DNA of 64,000 bases. Source: Acinetobacter bouvetii DSM 14964 = CIP 107468 (GTDB taxonomy: Bacteria > Pseudomonadota > Gammaproteobacteria > Pseudomonadales > Moraxellaceae). The stretch is from NCBI RefSeq assembly GCF_000368865.1, contig NZ_KB849725.1, positions 116,438 to 180,437 of the forward strand, given 5' to 3'. The notes beneath the pieces are model-generated. The model saw nothing but the letters and a program-made list of their open reading frames with translations. It searched no databases and was not told the origin of the DNA. This document shows, piece after piece, positions 53,224 through 62,156 of the stretch (position 1 is its first letter; each line of letters starts with the position of its first letter). Position numbers and translations under genes: made by a program.

Positions 53224-54927
53224 ATGCCAAAGACCTTAATACAGCAAAGGCCATTATTGACGCGCCCTGAATCAATTCAGGGCGTCGCGCCGTTCATTGC
53301 GCGGATTTTAGCGCGCCGCGGCGTGGAATCTGAGCAGGAACTGCAGCTGAAGCTGAAGCATTTGCTGACGCCTGAAATGAAAGGGCTGTCAGCCGCCATT
53401 CTGCTGATGGATCAGGCGATCGATCAGCAGAAAAAAATTGTGATTGTCGGCGATTATGATGCCGATGGCGCAACCAGCACCGCATTAATGATTTTAGTTT
53501 TACGCGAGATGGGCGCACAGGTCGATTATCTGGTGCCTGACCGCTTCAAATACGGCTATGGCCTGACGCCTGCTATAGCCGACCTCGCCTTTGCCTCATT
53601 TGCCCCTGATCTGCTGATCACCGTTGACAATGGCATTTCCAGCCATGCCGGTGTTGATCAGGCGCATGCGCATGGCATGCAGGTGATTATCACTGACCAT
53701 CATCTCACCACTAAAGAAACGCCGCCAGCGGAAGCCGTGGTGAATCCGAATCAGCTGGGCTGTGATTTCGCAAGTAAAGCGCTGGCGGGTGTGGGAGTGG
53801 CCTTTTATGTGCTGGCCAACTTGTCCAGCTTGCGCGCCAAACAGGGCAAATCGTCTGCCAAAGTTGTGAATTATCTGGATTTGGTGGCGCTGGGCACCTA
53901 TGCGGATGTGGCCAGCTTAGATTACAACAACCGGATTTTGATTGATGCGGGCCTGAAGCGCATTCAGCAAGGCTTATGCCGTGCCGGCATCAGTGCTTTG
54001 CTGGACATTGCGGGGCGTGATCCTGCAGAGCTGAAAGCGCAGGATCTGGGTTTTGTTCTTGGGCCGCGGATTAATGCCGCAGGCCGTATGGAAACCATGG
54101 ATATCGGCATTGAATGCCTGATTGCGCCAGATCTGCAGGCGGCCTATCCGTTGGCGCAGCAGCTGAATCAGCTGAATGTGGAACGCCGGCAGGTTGAAAC
54201 ACAGATGAAGCAAGAAGCCTTGGCTGAGTTGGAACAGCTGCAGTTGGATGAAAAAAACCTGCCATCTGCTTTAATTCTGTTTGAACCGCATTGGCATCAA
54301 GGTGTGATCGGTATTGTGGCGGGACGCTTAAAAGAGCAGTTCCACCGTCCAGCCATCGTGTTTGCTGCCGATGAAGACGGCAAACATATCAAGGGTTCAG
54401 CGCGTTCGATTGAAGGCATTCATATTCGTGACAGCATCGAGCAGATTGCGGAAGAGTCTCCGCATTTGGTCAGCCATTTTGGCGGTCATGCCGCAGCGGC
54501 AGGCTTAACCATCCTGAAAGAAAATTTTGCAGCGTTTAAAGCGGCCTTTGAACAGCTGATGACGGCGCAGGATGACAGCCTGTTTCAGGCGGTGCTGTGG
54601 ACGGACGGCGATTTGCCGGATGAGGCTTTTCAAATCGCGACGGTGGACACTTTGCAGCAGCTGACGCCGTGGGGGCAGAAATTTCCAGCCCCGGTTTTTG
54701 ATGGCCTGTTTAAAATATTGGATTACCGCTGGCTGAAAGAGGAGCATCTCAAGCTGCGGCTTGCGTTGCCTTCAGGGCAGGTGCTGGATGCGATTGCCTT
54801 TAATGCCGCCGGCCGTTATCAATTTGACCCGATGCACGGGCAAGTGCGTTTGGTCTATGAGTTGGACAAAAACACCTTTAATGGCGCAACCAGCCTGCAG
54901 CTGCGCATTTTGCATTTAGAACAGTAA
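53224..54927 (+). CDS. recJ: Single-stranded-DNA-specific exonuclease RecJ
   Basis: 5'-3' exonuclease in recombination and mismatch repair. The 567 residues include VGDYDADGATSTALM (DHH-family motif I), ITVDNGISSHAG, ITDHHLTT (the DHH motif) and the DHHA1 block GVIGIVAGRLKEQFHRPAIVF...GSARSIEGIHI...SHFGGHAAAAGLT. The OB domain at the end is intact. The start codon is immediately after the pdxH stop. Confidence 0.95.
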   Translation: MPKTLIQQRPLLTRPESIQGVAPFIARILARRGVESEQELQLKLKHLLTPEMKGLSAAILLMDQAIDQQKKIVIVGDYDADGATSTALMILVLREMGAQVDYLVPDRFKYGYGLTPAIADLAFASFAPDLLITVDNGISSHAGVDQAHAHGMQVIITDHHLTTKETPPAEAVVNPNQLGCDFASKALAGVGVAFYVLANLSSLRAKQGKSSAKVVNYLDLVALGTYADVASLDYNNRILIDAGLKRIQQGLCRAGISALLDIAGRDPAELKAQDLGFVLGPRINAAGRMETMDIGIECLIAPDLQAAYPLAQQLNQLNVERRQVETQMKQEALAELEQLQLDEKNLPSALILFEPHWHQGVIGIVAGRLKEQFHRPAIVFAADEDGKHIKGSARSIEGIHIRDSIEQIAEESPHLVSHFGGHAAAAGLTILKENFAAFKAAFEQLMTAQDDSLFQAVLWTDGDLPDEAFQIATVDTLQQLTPWGQKFPAPVFDGLFKILDYRWLKEEHLKLRLALPSGQVLDAIAFNAAGRYQFDPMHGQVRLVYELDKNTFNGATSLQLRILHLEQ

Positions 54928-54953
54928 TGATCGCGATTTAAAAATGCTGTCCA

Positions 54954-54983
54954 TAAAAAAACCGCTCTGACGAGCGGTTTTTT
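54954..54983. terminator. Bidirectional terminator, recJ / porin 1
   Basis: Stem ACCGCTC / GAGCGGT with loop TGAC, with A's on the left and T's on the right, between convergent genes. Confidence 0.88.
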
Positions 54984-55010
54984 CTATCTGGCTAGATAGG
55001 CAGATTTGAA

Positions 55011-55799
55011 TTAGAAGCGGTATTTCGCTGCTAGGCCAAATGAGTTGTAATCATTGCTGCCAGCTTCGCCAAAGCCTACACGGCCTTCTAAGCTCACTTG
55101 CTGATTGAAGAATTTGCGCGCATTGATGCCGACTTCACTTCGATCTGTTAAATCATTGTTGTAGTAGTCTGCACCGACACTGAAGGTTTTATCGATGAAG
55201 TAATCTGCGGCCAGATTGAACTCATCTAAATCGCCGAATGATGCGCCCGCTTCTAAATTGATGTCCTTGCCATTGCTTAGGGTTGTGACATATTTTGCGC
55301 GGAGTGTAGGATCTGCGCCGTCATCCTTATCGTTGTCATAACCTTTCACACCGGCAGCAACTAAGAAGCCCGGCGCTGGAAGATAGCCGACTTCAGCAGA
55401 ATAGTACGTGGTATCGAAATCGTGCTTATTTCCTAAAAAATCGCGGACTTCAGTGTTGTTTCGGCTCACATCGCCGCTTAAGTAAAAATCTGAATTTGGC
55501 ACATAATATTCTGCACCAATGCCATAAGTGTTGTCGTCTACATCACCGCGGTCAGCAAAATTGGCATGTACGCTGACATTGCTGGCGCGGTCAAGGAATG
55601 CTGCTTCTGCAAGCGGCGCATTGCGTGTTTGTACTGGGTTGAAATAGTATGTACCGTTCACGCCGAATTCGCTGCCAGAGCCGCCATTGTCTGGGTCGAT
55701 ATAGCCAGCTGAAGCGCCCACTTCTGCTTGGTAGGCATGTGCTGTGCCTGTAACAGCTAAAGCAGATAATAGTGCTGAAGCAATCGCTAATTTTTTCAT
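55011..55799 (-). CDS. Putative porin, copy 1
   Basis: A 262-residue outer-membrane barrel with a signal peptide ending GTAHAYQAE. The mature chain runs as alternating amphipathic strands and ends KYRF, an outer-membrane insertion signal. The block GTYYFNPV...APLAEAAFLDRASNVSV is shared with the next gene (copy 2): both have GTYYFNPV and the EAAFL-x-x-x-SNV pattern, so they are paralogues. This fits the Acinetobacter 'putative porin' family. Substrate unknown. Confidence 0.82.
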   Translation of the reverse strand: MKKLAIASALLSALAVTGTAHAYQAEVGASAGYIDPDNGGSGSEFGVNGTYYFNPVQTRNAPLAEAAFLDRASNVSVHANFADRGDVDDNTYGIGAEYYVPNSDFYLSGDVSRNNTEVRDFLGNKHDFDTTYYSAEVGYLPAPGFLVAAGVKGYDNDKDDGADPTLRAKYVTTLSNGKDINLEAGASFGDLDEFNLAADYFIDKTFSVGADYYNNDLTDRSEVGINARKFFNQQVSLEGRVGFGEAGSNDYNSFGLAAKYRF

Positions 55800-56143
55800 G
55801 GATCATACCCCTCTGAAATTTGGCTTAAATAATACATTTTTTGTTACAACTTTCAGTCTAGAGCAAATAATCAGCGCGTCAATTTTTAGAAAGTTACTGA
55901 ACTGTGTCCAGAGTAATTTTATGTAAATAATTGAACCTAAATTATTGATAAATAATTGTAATATTAAAATGTTTTGTTTTATTAAAACTGTGGGGATATT
56001 GTGGATTTATGAGATTTTGATTAAAATTTAGACACAAATTAAAGTAAATGCTGCAAAGCGGGCTTTAAAATAGGCAAGGGATGCAGAAAGAATCAAGGCA
56101 TCCCGAAAGATGCCTTGATTCAGTATGATGTTCGAAATTATGT
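55800..56143. other. Region between the two porin genes
   Basis: 344 bp. The left part is promoter/leader for copy 1, read on the minus strand. At 56090-56121 lies a perfect 13-bp inverted repeat, the probable terminator of copy 2. The rest is AT-rich with no gene. Confidence 0.5.
56090..56121 (-). terminator. Likely terminator of porin copy 2
   Basis: Perfect 13-bp stem GAATCAAGGCATC / GATGCCTTGATTC around CCGAAA. On the minus strand it is followed by TTTCTGC, so the T-run is short. Confidence 0.7.
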
Positions 56144-56980
56144 TTAGAAGCGGATGCTGGCATTGATATTGAATACATTGATATCGTCGCCGAAACCAAT
56201 GGCGCCGCCGACAGCAAAATTTGAGTTCACAAAGTATTTGGCGCGAACAGCAAAGGCATCGGTGTCATCTTCACCATCATCATGGATGCTGTATTCTGCG
56301 CCTATATTGAAGGCAGGATTGAAATAATAATCGGCAGCAATCGCTAAATCATCAGTATGGCCGAGCAGGGCATTTGCTTCTAAGTTGAAGTGTTGGCCTG
56401 TTCCGATAGGCGCAACATACTTGGCTTTTAAGAGCAGGCGATTATCGTCGTGATCTTCATTGCTGCTTTGGTAGCCGACAGTTCCTGCAGCCAGTAATAG
56501 GTTAGAAATAGGCATATAACCCGCCACTGCGCGATAGGCATATAGATCTTCTTTCTCAGTGTTGCTTAAAGTGCCAATCGAAGTTGCAAGTTTATCTTCG
56601 ACTTCAAGTTGGCCGAAGCCTAATCCAGCATTGAGATAAAATTTTTCTACGTAATATTCGATACCGCCATTGAAATGATGTGATGTGATATCGCGTGATG
56701 CTGTTCCAGCAGGAATGGAGATATCTTTGCTTTCTGCATAATTATAGCTGTAATCAGCATATACATTGCTGTTATGCCCTAAAAATGCGGCTTCATTTAA
56801 CGGGCCTTTAATGGTGACAGGATTGAAATAATAAGTGCCTTTCAAATTGACTTGGCCGTTAGAGTCAATGATATCGCTGTCATGGTCAAAGTTGGTAAAT
56901 CCAGCATCGATTTGACCATTATAAGCAAAGCTTGATGTTGAAATCGCCAGAAGTGCGAATGTAAGAAAAGATAATCTCAT
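56144..56980 (-). CDS. Putative porin, copy 2
   Basis: A 278-residue paralogue of copy 1. Signal peptide MRLSFLTFALLAISTSSFAYN, then GTYYFNPVTIKGPLNEAAFLGHNSNVYADYSYNY and the shared later strands RLLLKAKYVAPIG and NLEANALLGH, ending ASIRF. The two copies are consecutive on the same strand with their own terminators. They differ in the acidic loop content (copy 2 has DDGEDDTDAF). Probably an outer-membrane channel with diverged specificity. Confidence 0.82.
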   Translation of the reverse strand: MRLSFLTFALLAISTSSFAYNGQIDAGFTNFDHDSDIIDSNGQVNLKGTYYFNPVTIKGPLNEAAFLGHNSNVYADYSYNYAESKDISIPAGTASRDITSHHFNGGIEYYVEKFYLNAGLGFGQLEVEDKLATSIGTLSNTEKEDLYAYRAVAGYMPISNLLLAAGTVGYQSSNEDHDDNRLLLKAKYVAPIGTGQHFNLEANALLGHTDDLAIAADYYFNPAFNIGAEYSIHDDGEDDTDAFAVRAKYFVNSNFAVGGAIGFGDDINVFNINASIRF

Positions 56981-57111
56981 GGGTTTAACCTACTGTTATT
57001 GTAAAGAAAATGTAATATTTATTATGAGTGAGCGTATTTTTCATAAAGTATGTGCTGGTGTCAATTGCTGTGGCGCCCTAAAGGGGCTGAATTTGCGCAA
57101 ACGGTCTGTGA

Positions 57112-57117
57112 TATAAT
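57112..57117 (+). promoter_or_regulatory. Probable extended -10 promoter of prfB
   Basis: TGATATAAT is a perfect -10 with the extended TG, 43 bp before the GTG start of prfB. Confidence 0.55.
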
Positions 57118-57159
57118 TGCCGGCTATTTAAGCCAAATTTTTGTTTGAGAGTATTTCAC

Positions 57160-58255
57160 GTGGAAATTAATCCTTATCTATTACAGCTAAAAGACTTAAA
57201 CGACCGTGGTCAAACATTACGGGGGTATCTTTGACTACGATCTGAAAAAAGAGCGTTTAGAAGAGGTTCTGCGTGAATTAGAAGACCCAGCGATTTGGAA
57301 TGACCAAGCGCGCGCGCAGGCGATGGCCAAAGAAAAAGGCGAGCTTGAGAATGTACTGAACGTCCTTGAAGGCTTGTCGGCTCAGCTGGAAGATGCGCAG
57401 GCTTTGCTGGATTTAGCGGTAGAAGCCGATGATGAAAGCTTATTGGCCGATGTGCAGGCAGAATTGGATACGGCTGAAGCTGAATTGGCTAAACTTGAAT
57501 TCCGCCGCATGTTCAGCAACCCGATGGATCCGAATCCTTGCTATGTAGAAATTCAAGCAGGTTCCGGCGGTACAGAAGCGCAGGACTGGGCGTCGATGCT
57601 GCTGCGCATGTATTTGCGCTGGATTGAGCGTCATGGCTTCAAAGCAGAAGTTATGGAAGAATCGGATGGTGATGTTGCCGGCATTAAATCGGCAACGATC
57701 CGTGTGGAAGGCGAGTATGCCTATGGCTGGCTGCGCACAGAATCCGGCGTGCACCGTTTAGTGCGCAAGTCGCCGTTTGACTCAGGCAACCGCCGCCACA
57801 CGTCGTTTTCTGCGGTGTTTGTATCGCCGGAAGTGGATGACAATATTGAAATTGACATTAATCCAGCGGATGTCCGCACCGATACTTACCGTGCATCCGG
57901 CGCGGGCGGTCAGCACATTAACAAAACCGACTCTGCAGTGCGTTTAACCCACGCGCCGACGGGCATTGTGGTGGCGTGTCAAAACCAGCGCTCACAGCAT
58001 GCCAACCGTGACCATGCATGGAAGCAATTGCGTGCAAAACTCTATGAGCTGGAAATGCAGAAACGCAATGACGCCGCAAAAGCATTAGAAGACACCAAGT
58101 CGGATATTGGCTGGGGCAGTCAGATCCGTTCATACGTTTTAGATGATTCACGCATTAAGGATTTGCGTACCGGTGTTGAAAGCTCAAATACCGGCGCAGT
58201 TTTGGATGGCGACTTAGATAAATTTATTGAAGCCAGCTTAAAGCAGGGTCTTTAA
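57160..58255 (+). CDS. prfB: Peptide chain release factor 2, with programmed +1 frameshift
   Basis: Recognises UGA and UAA stop codons. Translation starts at a GTG (57160), reads 24 codons to ...RGYL, then meets an in-frame TGA at 57232-57234. The sequence GGGGGT-ATC-CTT-TGA-C is the classic RF2 autoregulatory slip site: a Shine-Dalgarno-like GGGGG three bases before CTT-TGA. Shifting +1 (skipping the T at 57232) continues with [18 protein letters not shown]. The complete product is 364 residues. Domain III has [18 protein letters not shown] with the peptidyl-release GGQ motif in [16 protein letters not shown]; the SPF tripeptide ([13 protein letters not shown]) reads UGA. Low RF2 raises frameshifting, a known feedback. 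Confidence 0.94.
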
Positions 58256-58409
58256 TTAAATTTATTTAAAAAACAAAGCTCTTGAAGTTATTTTACAATA
58301 TATCTATAAAATTCGATATTAAAATCGTAAAAATGCGATATATTGTATTCAGATGCTGAATAGAGCTTTGCGCTGGTTTTTTCATTTTTTAATTAAACTC
58401 GTCTGAATT

Positions 58410-58709
58410 ATGGATATTGATTTAATTTTTAAAGCGTTGGCAAATCCGACTCGGCGGCAGATTTTAGAGTGGCTTAAAAACCCCAATCAATTTTTGTCAG
58501 AAGAGCAATGCGGCGGCTTTAATCGCGGTGTGTGCGCAGGGAATATCGAGAAACTCGGCAATGTCTCGCAATCCACCATGTCGAATCATTTGTCTGTGTT
58601 GCAGCAGGCGGGTCTGATTCAAGCGGAAAAATATGGCCAATGGTCTTATTTTTCCCGCAACGAAGCGCTTATTCAGCAATATATTGATTACTTGAAAAAC
58701 TCACTCTAA
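58410..58709 (+). CDS. ArsR-family transcriptional regulator with N-terminal cysteines
   Basis: A 99-residue winged-helix protein: KALANPTRRQILEWL, then an insert with two cysteines (EEQCGGFNRGVCAGN), then the recognition helix SQSTMSNHLSVLQQAGLI. Two cysteines ahead of the recognition helix are typical of redox or electrophile-sensing ArsR proteins rather than metal sensors with CxC. It precedes an old-yellow-enzyme gene by 28 bp; together they resemble an electrophile-inducible pair. CGATAT-type repeats in the 154-bp leader (around 58313-58343) may be its operator. Confidence 0.87.
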   Translation: MDIDLIFKALANPTRRQILEWLKNPNQFLSEEQCGGFNRGVCAGNIEKLGNVSQSTMSNHLSVLQQAGLIQAEKYGQWSYFSRNEALIQQYIDYLKNSL

Positions 58710-58737
58710 GTAAAAAGGGGTGAGGGATGAGACGAAT

Positions 58738-59826
58738 ATGGCTGAACTGAATTCCCCTTTAATTCTTGGCGATTTGCACCTGAAAAACCGTGTGGTGATG
58801 GCGCCATTAACCCGCAGCCGCGCAACTGATGACCGGGTGCCTACGCCGATGATGGCAGAGCATTATGCGCAGCGCGCCAGCGCCGGCTTAATCATTTCTG
58901 AAGCGACCGTAATTTCTGAAGAAGCCAATGGGTATTTAAATACCCCAGGGTTATTTACGGATGCGCAAGTTGAAGGCTGGAAAGCGGTAACTGCTGCGGT
59001 ACATGCCAAAGATGGTTTGATTGTCGCGCAGCTGTGGCATGTGGGACGGGTATCACATCCTGATTTACTGCAGGGGGAAACTCCTGTTTCTGCCAGCACT
59101 GTTCAGCAGGCGGGGCAGGTCAGCCTATTGCGTCCAAAACGTGATTATGTGGCGCCTCGCGCTTTAGAAATCGCTGAAATTAAAGTGATTGTTGAGCAGT
59201 TTAAACAGGCGGCCATTCGCGCTAAAGACGCCGGTTTTGACGGTGTGGAATTGCACGGTGCAAATGGCTATCTGATTGATCAGTTTCTGCAAAGCACAAC
59301 CAATCACCGTGAAGATGCATACGGCGGTTCGGTAGAAAACCGCGCGCGTCTGTTGTTAGAAGTGGTTGATGCTTTAATTGAGGTCTGGGGCGCTGGCCGA
59401 GTCGGCGTGCATTTGGCGCCGCGCGGTGATGAGCACGACATGGGCGATGATGATCCACGTGAAACATTCGGCTATGCGCTGGAAGAATTGGGCAAACGCA
59501 AAATAGCCTTCTTCTTCACCCGTGAATATTTGGCCGATGACAGCATCAGTGAATATCTGAAAGCGCGTTCTGCCGGTGTACCTTATATTGCCAATATGAA
59601 GCTGAGCCGTGCAGATGCGATTGAATTATTGAATTCAGGCAAGGCGGATGCGGTATCTTTCGGCAAAGCGTATATTGCCAATCCAGATTTATTCGAACGC
59701 TTGGTGCAGGACGCGCCGCTGAATGAATTGGTCTTTGACAATATGATCGGCGTACAGACTGCAGAAGGCTATATTGATTATCCAAGCCTGAATGAAACAT
59801 TTGGCGCAGGGCAAGCGCAGCATTAA
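58738..59826 (+). CDS. Old-yellow-enzyme-family alkene/NADH:flavin reductase
   Basis: A 362-residue FMN TIM barrel. It begins NSPLILGDLHLKNRVVMAPLTRSRA, then LWHVGRVSHPDLL, the catalytic HGANGYLIDQFLQSTTNHREDAYGGS and VGVHLAPRGD. The C-terminus VSFGKAYIANPDLFERL closes the barrel. It probably reduces the C=C bonds of enones or quinones with NAD(P)H. GGATGAG lies 7 bases before the ATG at 58738; a GTG six codons earlier is less likely. Probably controlled by the ArsR gene upstream. Confidence 0.93.
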   Translation: MAELNSPLILGDLHLKNRVVMAPLTRSRATDDRVPTPMMAEHYAQRASAGLIISEATVISEEANGYLNTPGLFTDAQVEGWKAVTAAVHAKDGLIVAQLWHVGRVSHPDLLQGETPVSASTVQQAGQVSLLRPKRDYVAPRALEIAEIKVIVEQFKQAAIRAKDAGFDGVELHGANGYLIDQFLQSTTNHREDAYGGSVENRARLLLEVVDALIEVWGAGRVGVHLAPRGDEHDMGDDDPRETFGYALEELGKRKIAFFFTREYLADDSISEYLKARSAGVPYIANMKLSRADAIELLNSGKADAVSFGKAYIANPDLFERLVQDAPLNELVFDNMIGVQTAEGYIDYPSLNETFGAGQAQH

Positions 59827-59912
59827 TCCCACAGCAAAGATGCATTATCCATTAACATGTGGATAATGCTCTGATATATTCTGCCGAGACAATCGGCATC
59901 AGGGCAAACTAT

Positions 59913-61193
59913 TTGACTACTCCTTTCTGGTATAACGCAGCGCTTTCCATCATTAAGCCTTTGTATCGGTCGCGCATTAAAAAGCGCGCGGACAATGACG
60001 CGCAGTATCAGCAGGAATGCCTCGAGCGTTTTGGGCCATTTCAGCCGGTCAAAAATCTGCACGCCATTTGGTTTCATGTGGTATCTGTCGGTGAAACCAA
60101 TGCCGCGCAGCCGCTGATCGAACATTATCTTAAAAAAGGGCATCCAGTTTTAGTCACCAATACCACTAAAACGGGGCAAGCCCGCGCCAAATCTTTATTC
60201 TTAAAAGCGCCGTATGAAGCGCTGTTTCAAGCCGTGTATCTGCCCGCCGATCAAAAGCATCTGGTACGGCACTTCATTGAAAAATATCAGCCTAAACTGC
60301 TGGCTTTAGTGGAAACTGAGCTTTGGCCGAACTTGATTGATCAGGCTAAGCAGCTGCAAGTGCCATGCTTGCTGATTAATGCGCGCCTGTCAGAAAAATC
60401 GGCGAAGGGCTATGGCAAAGTGCCGAGTCTGAGCCGTCCGATGCTGCAGGGGCTGAATCAATTGCTGGCGCAGGATCAGGCGACTTTAGACCGCTTTATT
60501 GCTTTAGGCGCTCAGCCTCAAGCGAGTCAGGTGGTGGGCAGCATTAAATTTGATATTCATGCGCCGCAACATGCGGTTGAACTGGCCGCGCAGCTGAAAA
60601 TAGACTGGTCTTTGGCTGGCCGGAAAATTGTGACCATTGCCAGCACGCATGCGCCTGAAGAACAGAAAATTTTAAGCGCGTTAAAGCCTTATTTACAGCA
60701 GCATCCTGAACTGCTGTGCATCGTTGTTCCGCGCCATCCTGAACGCTTTGATGAAGTTTTTGCTGAAGCTCAGAAATTGGCTTTGCGTACCCAGCGCAGG
60801 AGTTTAGGGCAGAGCATTTTGTCTGATACGCAAGTGTACTTGGCGGACAGCATGGGTGAACTTTGGCAGTGGCTGGCGTTAAGCCAGGCCTGCTTTGTGG
60901 GCGGCTCATTGAATGAGCCGGGCGGCGGACATAATATTTTAGAGCCGATTGCATTGCAGGTGCCAACAGTATTGGGCAAGAATTATTTCAATTTTCAAAC
61001 CATTGTCGATGAGTTTGCTGCCGTGCAAGGTGTCGAGGTTGTTGAGGATGCGGAACAGGCTGCGCAAGCCTTGGTTGAGCTGGCAGAAAATCCGCAAAAA
61101 GCGCAGGCTTTAAATGCCGCTGCACAGCAGATTATGCAAAAAAATACGGGCTCACTGCAAAAGCATATTCAGGTGATTGATCAGTATCTATAA
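59913..61193 (+). CDS. waaA: 3-deoxy-D-manno-octulosonic acid (Kdo) transferase
   Basis: Adds Kdo to the lipid A precursor on the inner membrane. With a TTG start at 59913 (AGGG 8 bases upstream) the protein has 426 residues, near the usual WaaA size, and begins TTPFWYNAALSIIKPLYR with the membrane-anchor helix. The GT-B signature HVVSVGETNAAQPLIEHYL has the catalytic Glu (SVGE). LLALVETELWPNLI, RHPERFDEVF and GGSLNEPGGGHNILEP follow. An upstream GTG (59859) is possible but gives an atypical leader. Confidence 0.9.
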   Translation: MTTPFWYNAALSIIKPLYRSRIKKRADNDAQYQQECLERFGPFQPVKNLHAIWFHVVSVGETNAAQPLIEHYLKKGHPVLVTNTTKTGQARAKSLFLKAPYEALFQAVYLPADQKHLVRHFIEKYQPKLLALVETELWPNLIDQAKQLQVPCLLINARLSEKSAKGYGKVPSLSRPMLQGLNQLLAQDQATLDRFIALGAQPQASQVVGSIKFDIHAPQHAVELAAQLKIDWSLAGRKIVTIASTHAPEEQKILSALKPYLQQHPELLCIVVPRHPERFDEVFAEAQKLALRTQRRSLGQSILSDTQVYLADSMGELWQWLALSQACFVGGSLNEPGGGHNILEPIALQVPTVLGKNYFNFQTIVDEFAAVQGVEVVEDAEQAAQALVELAENPQKAQALNAAAQQIMQKNTGSLQKHIQVIDQYL

Positions 61194-61445
61194 GACCCTC
61201 TAAAAATGCATTTGCTGTAATGAATGGGGGCGGCGGTGTCTTGTTATTATAGATTAATCGCTCGGAGCTCTGATTTTACTTTTGTTTTGGCAAAAGGAAA
61301 AAAACCATTTGCCATCCACAAAACTCGTCAGATACCGTTTTTTTTCAAAGATCTCGCATAAACTTTATATATCACATGCAGTCTTGCCTCGAACAGCTGT
61401 GGATGACGTTTACGTGTATCCCACAGGAGGCAATAGAGAAAATTT

Positions 61446-62156
61446 ATGAACATCGTCTTGCTCGACCCGCGTCAAACTGAATCAGACCTTTGGAGTATTC
61501 GCGCCAAACGCCAGCTGGAGCATTTGCGCACGCATGTGGATGTTCAAGTTGGAGATACCCTGAAGGTGGGGATTCGGGAAGGTAAGCGTTATTTAACAGA
61601 AGTGATAGCTGTGTCTGATCAGCATATTCAGTTGAAGCCGATTGCTGAAGAGGCGGTGCCTGACAAATTGCCTGTGACCCTGATTGTGGCGATGCCGCGG
61701 CCAAAAGTGCTGCGCCGCTTAATTATGGACAGTGTGACGCTGGGCGTGGAAAAAATCATTTTGCTGCACAGTTACCGCGTCGATAAAAGCTATTGGCAAA
61801 CCCCTTTTTTGCAGCAGCTGCCGCATTATGTGGACTTAGGCTTAGAGCAGGCGGGCGATACCCTTGCGCCTAAAATTGAATTGCACAAGCGCTTTAAGCC
61901 GTTTGTGGAAGATGTGCTGCCTACGATGATTTCAGCGGAGCGCCCAGCCTATGCCGCGCATCCGTATACAGAACAGGCTATGCCATCCGGTATTGCGCAT
62001 CCGTGCACGATTATGATTGGCCCAGAGGGCGGCTTCATCCCTTATGAAATTGATTTGCTCATAAAAAACGGCTGCCAAGCAGTGAGCTTGGGCAGCCGGA
62101 TTATCCGTACTGAAACGGTGATTCCTTATGTGCTTGGACGCTTATTTAGCCGCTGA
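61446..62156 (+). CDS. rsmE: 16S rRNA (uracil-1498-N3)-methyltransferase
   Basis: SPOUT methyltransferase acting late in 30S assembly. The 236-residue protein has a PUA-like N-terminus (RTHVDVQVGDTLKVGIREGKRYLTEV), LIVAMPRPKVLRRLIMDSVTLGVEKI, and the knot motif IGPEGGFIPYEIDLL...VSLGSRIIRTETV. Its last 15 bases overlap the end of the convergent MscS gene. Confidence 0.95.
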   Translation: MNIVLLDPRQTESDLWSIRAKRQLEHLRTHVDVQVGDTLKVGIREGKRYLTEVIAVSDQHIQLKPIAEEAVPDKLPVTLIVAMPRPKVLRRLIMDSVTLGVEKIILLHSYRVDKSYWQTPFLQQLPHYVDLGLEQAGDTLAPKIELHKRFKPFVEDVLPTMISAERPAYAAHPYTEQAMPSGIAHPCTIMIGPEGGFIPYEIDLLIKNGCQAVSLGSRIIRTETVIPYVLGRLFSR

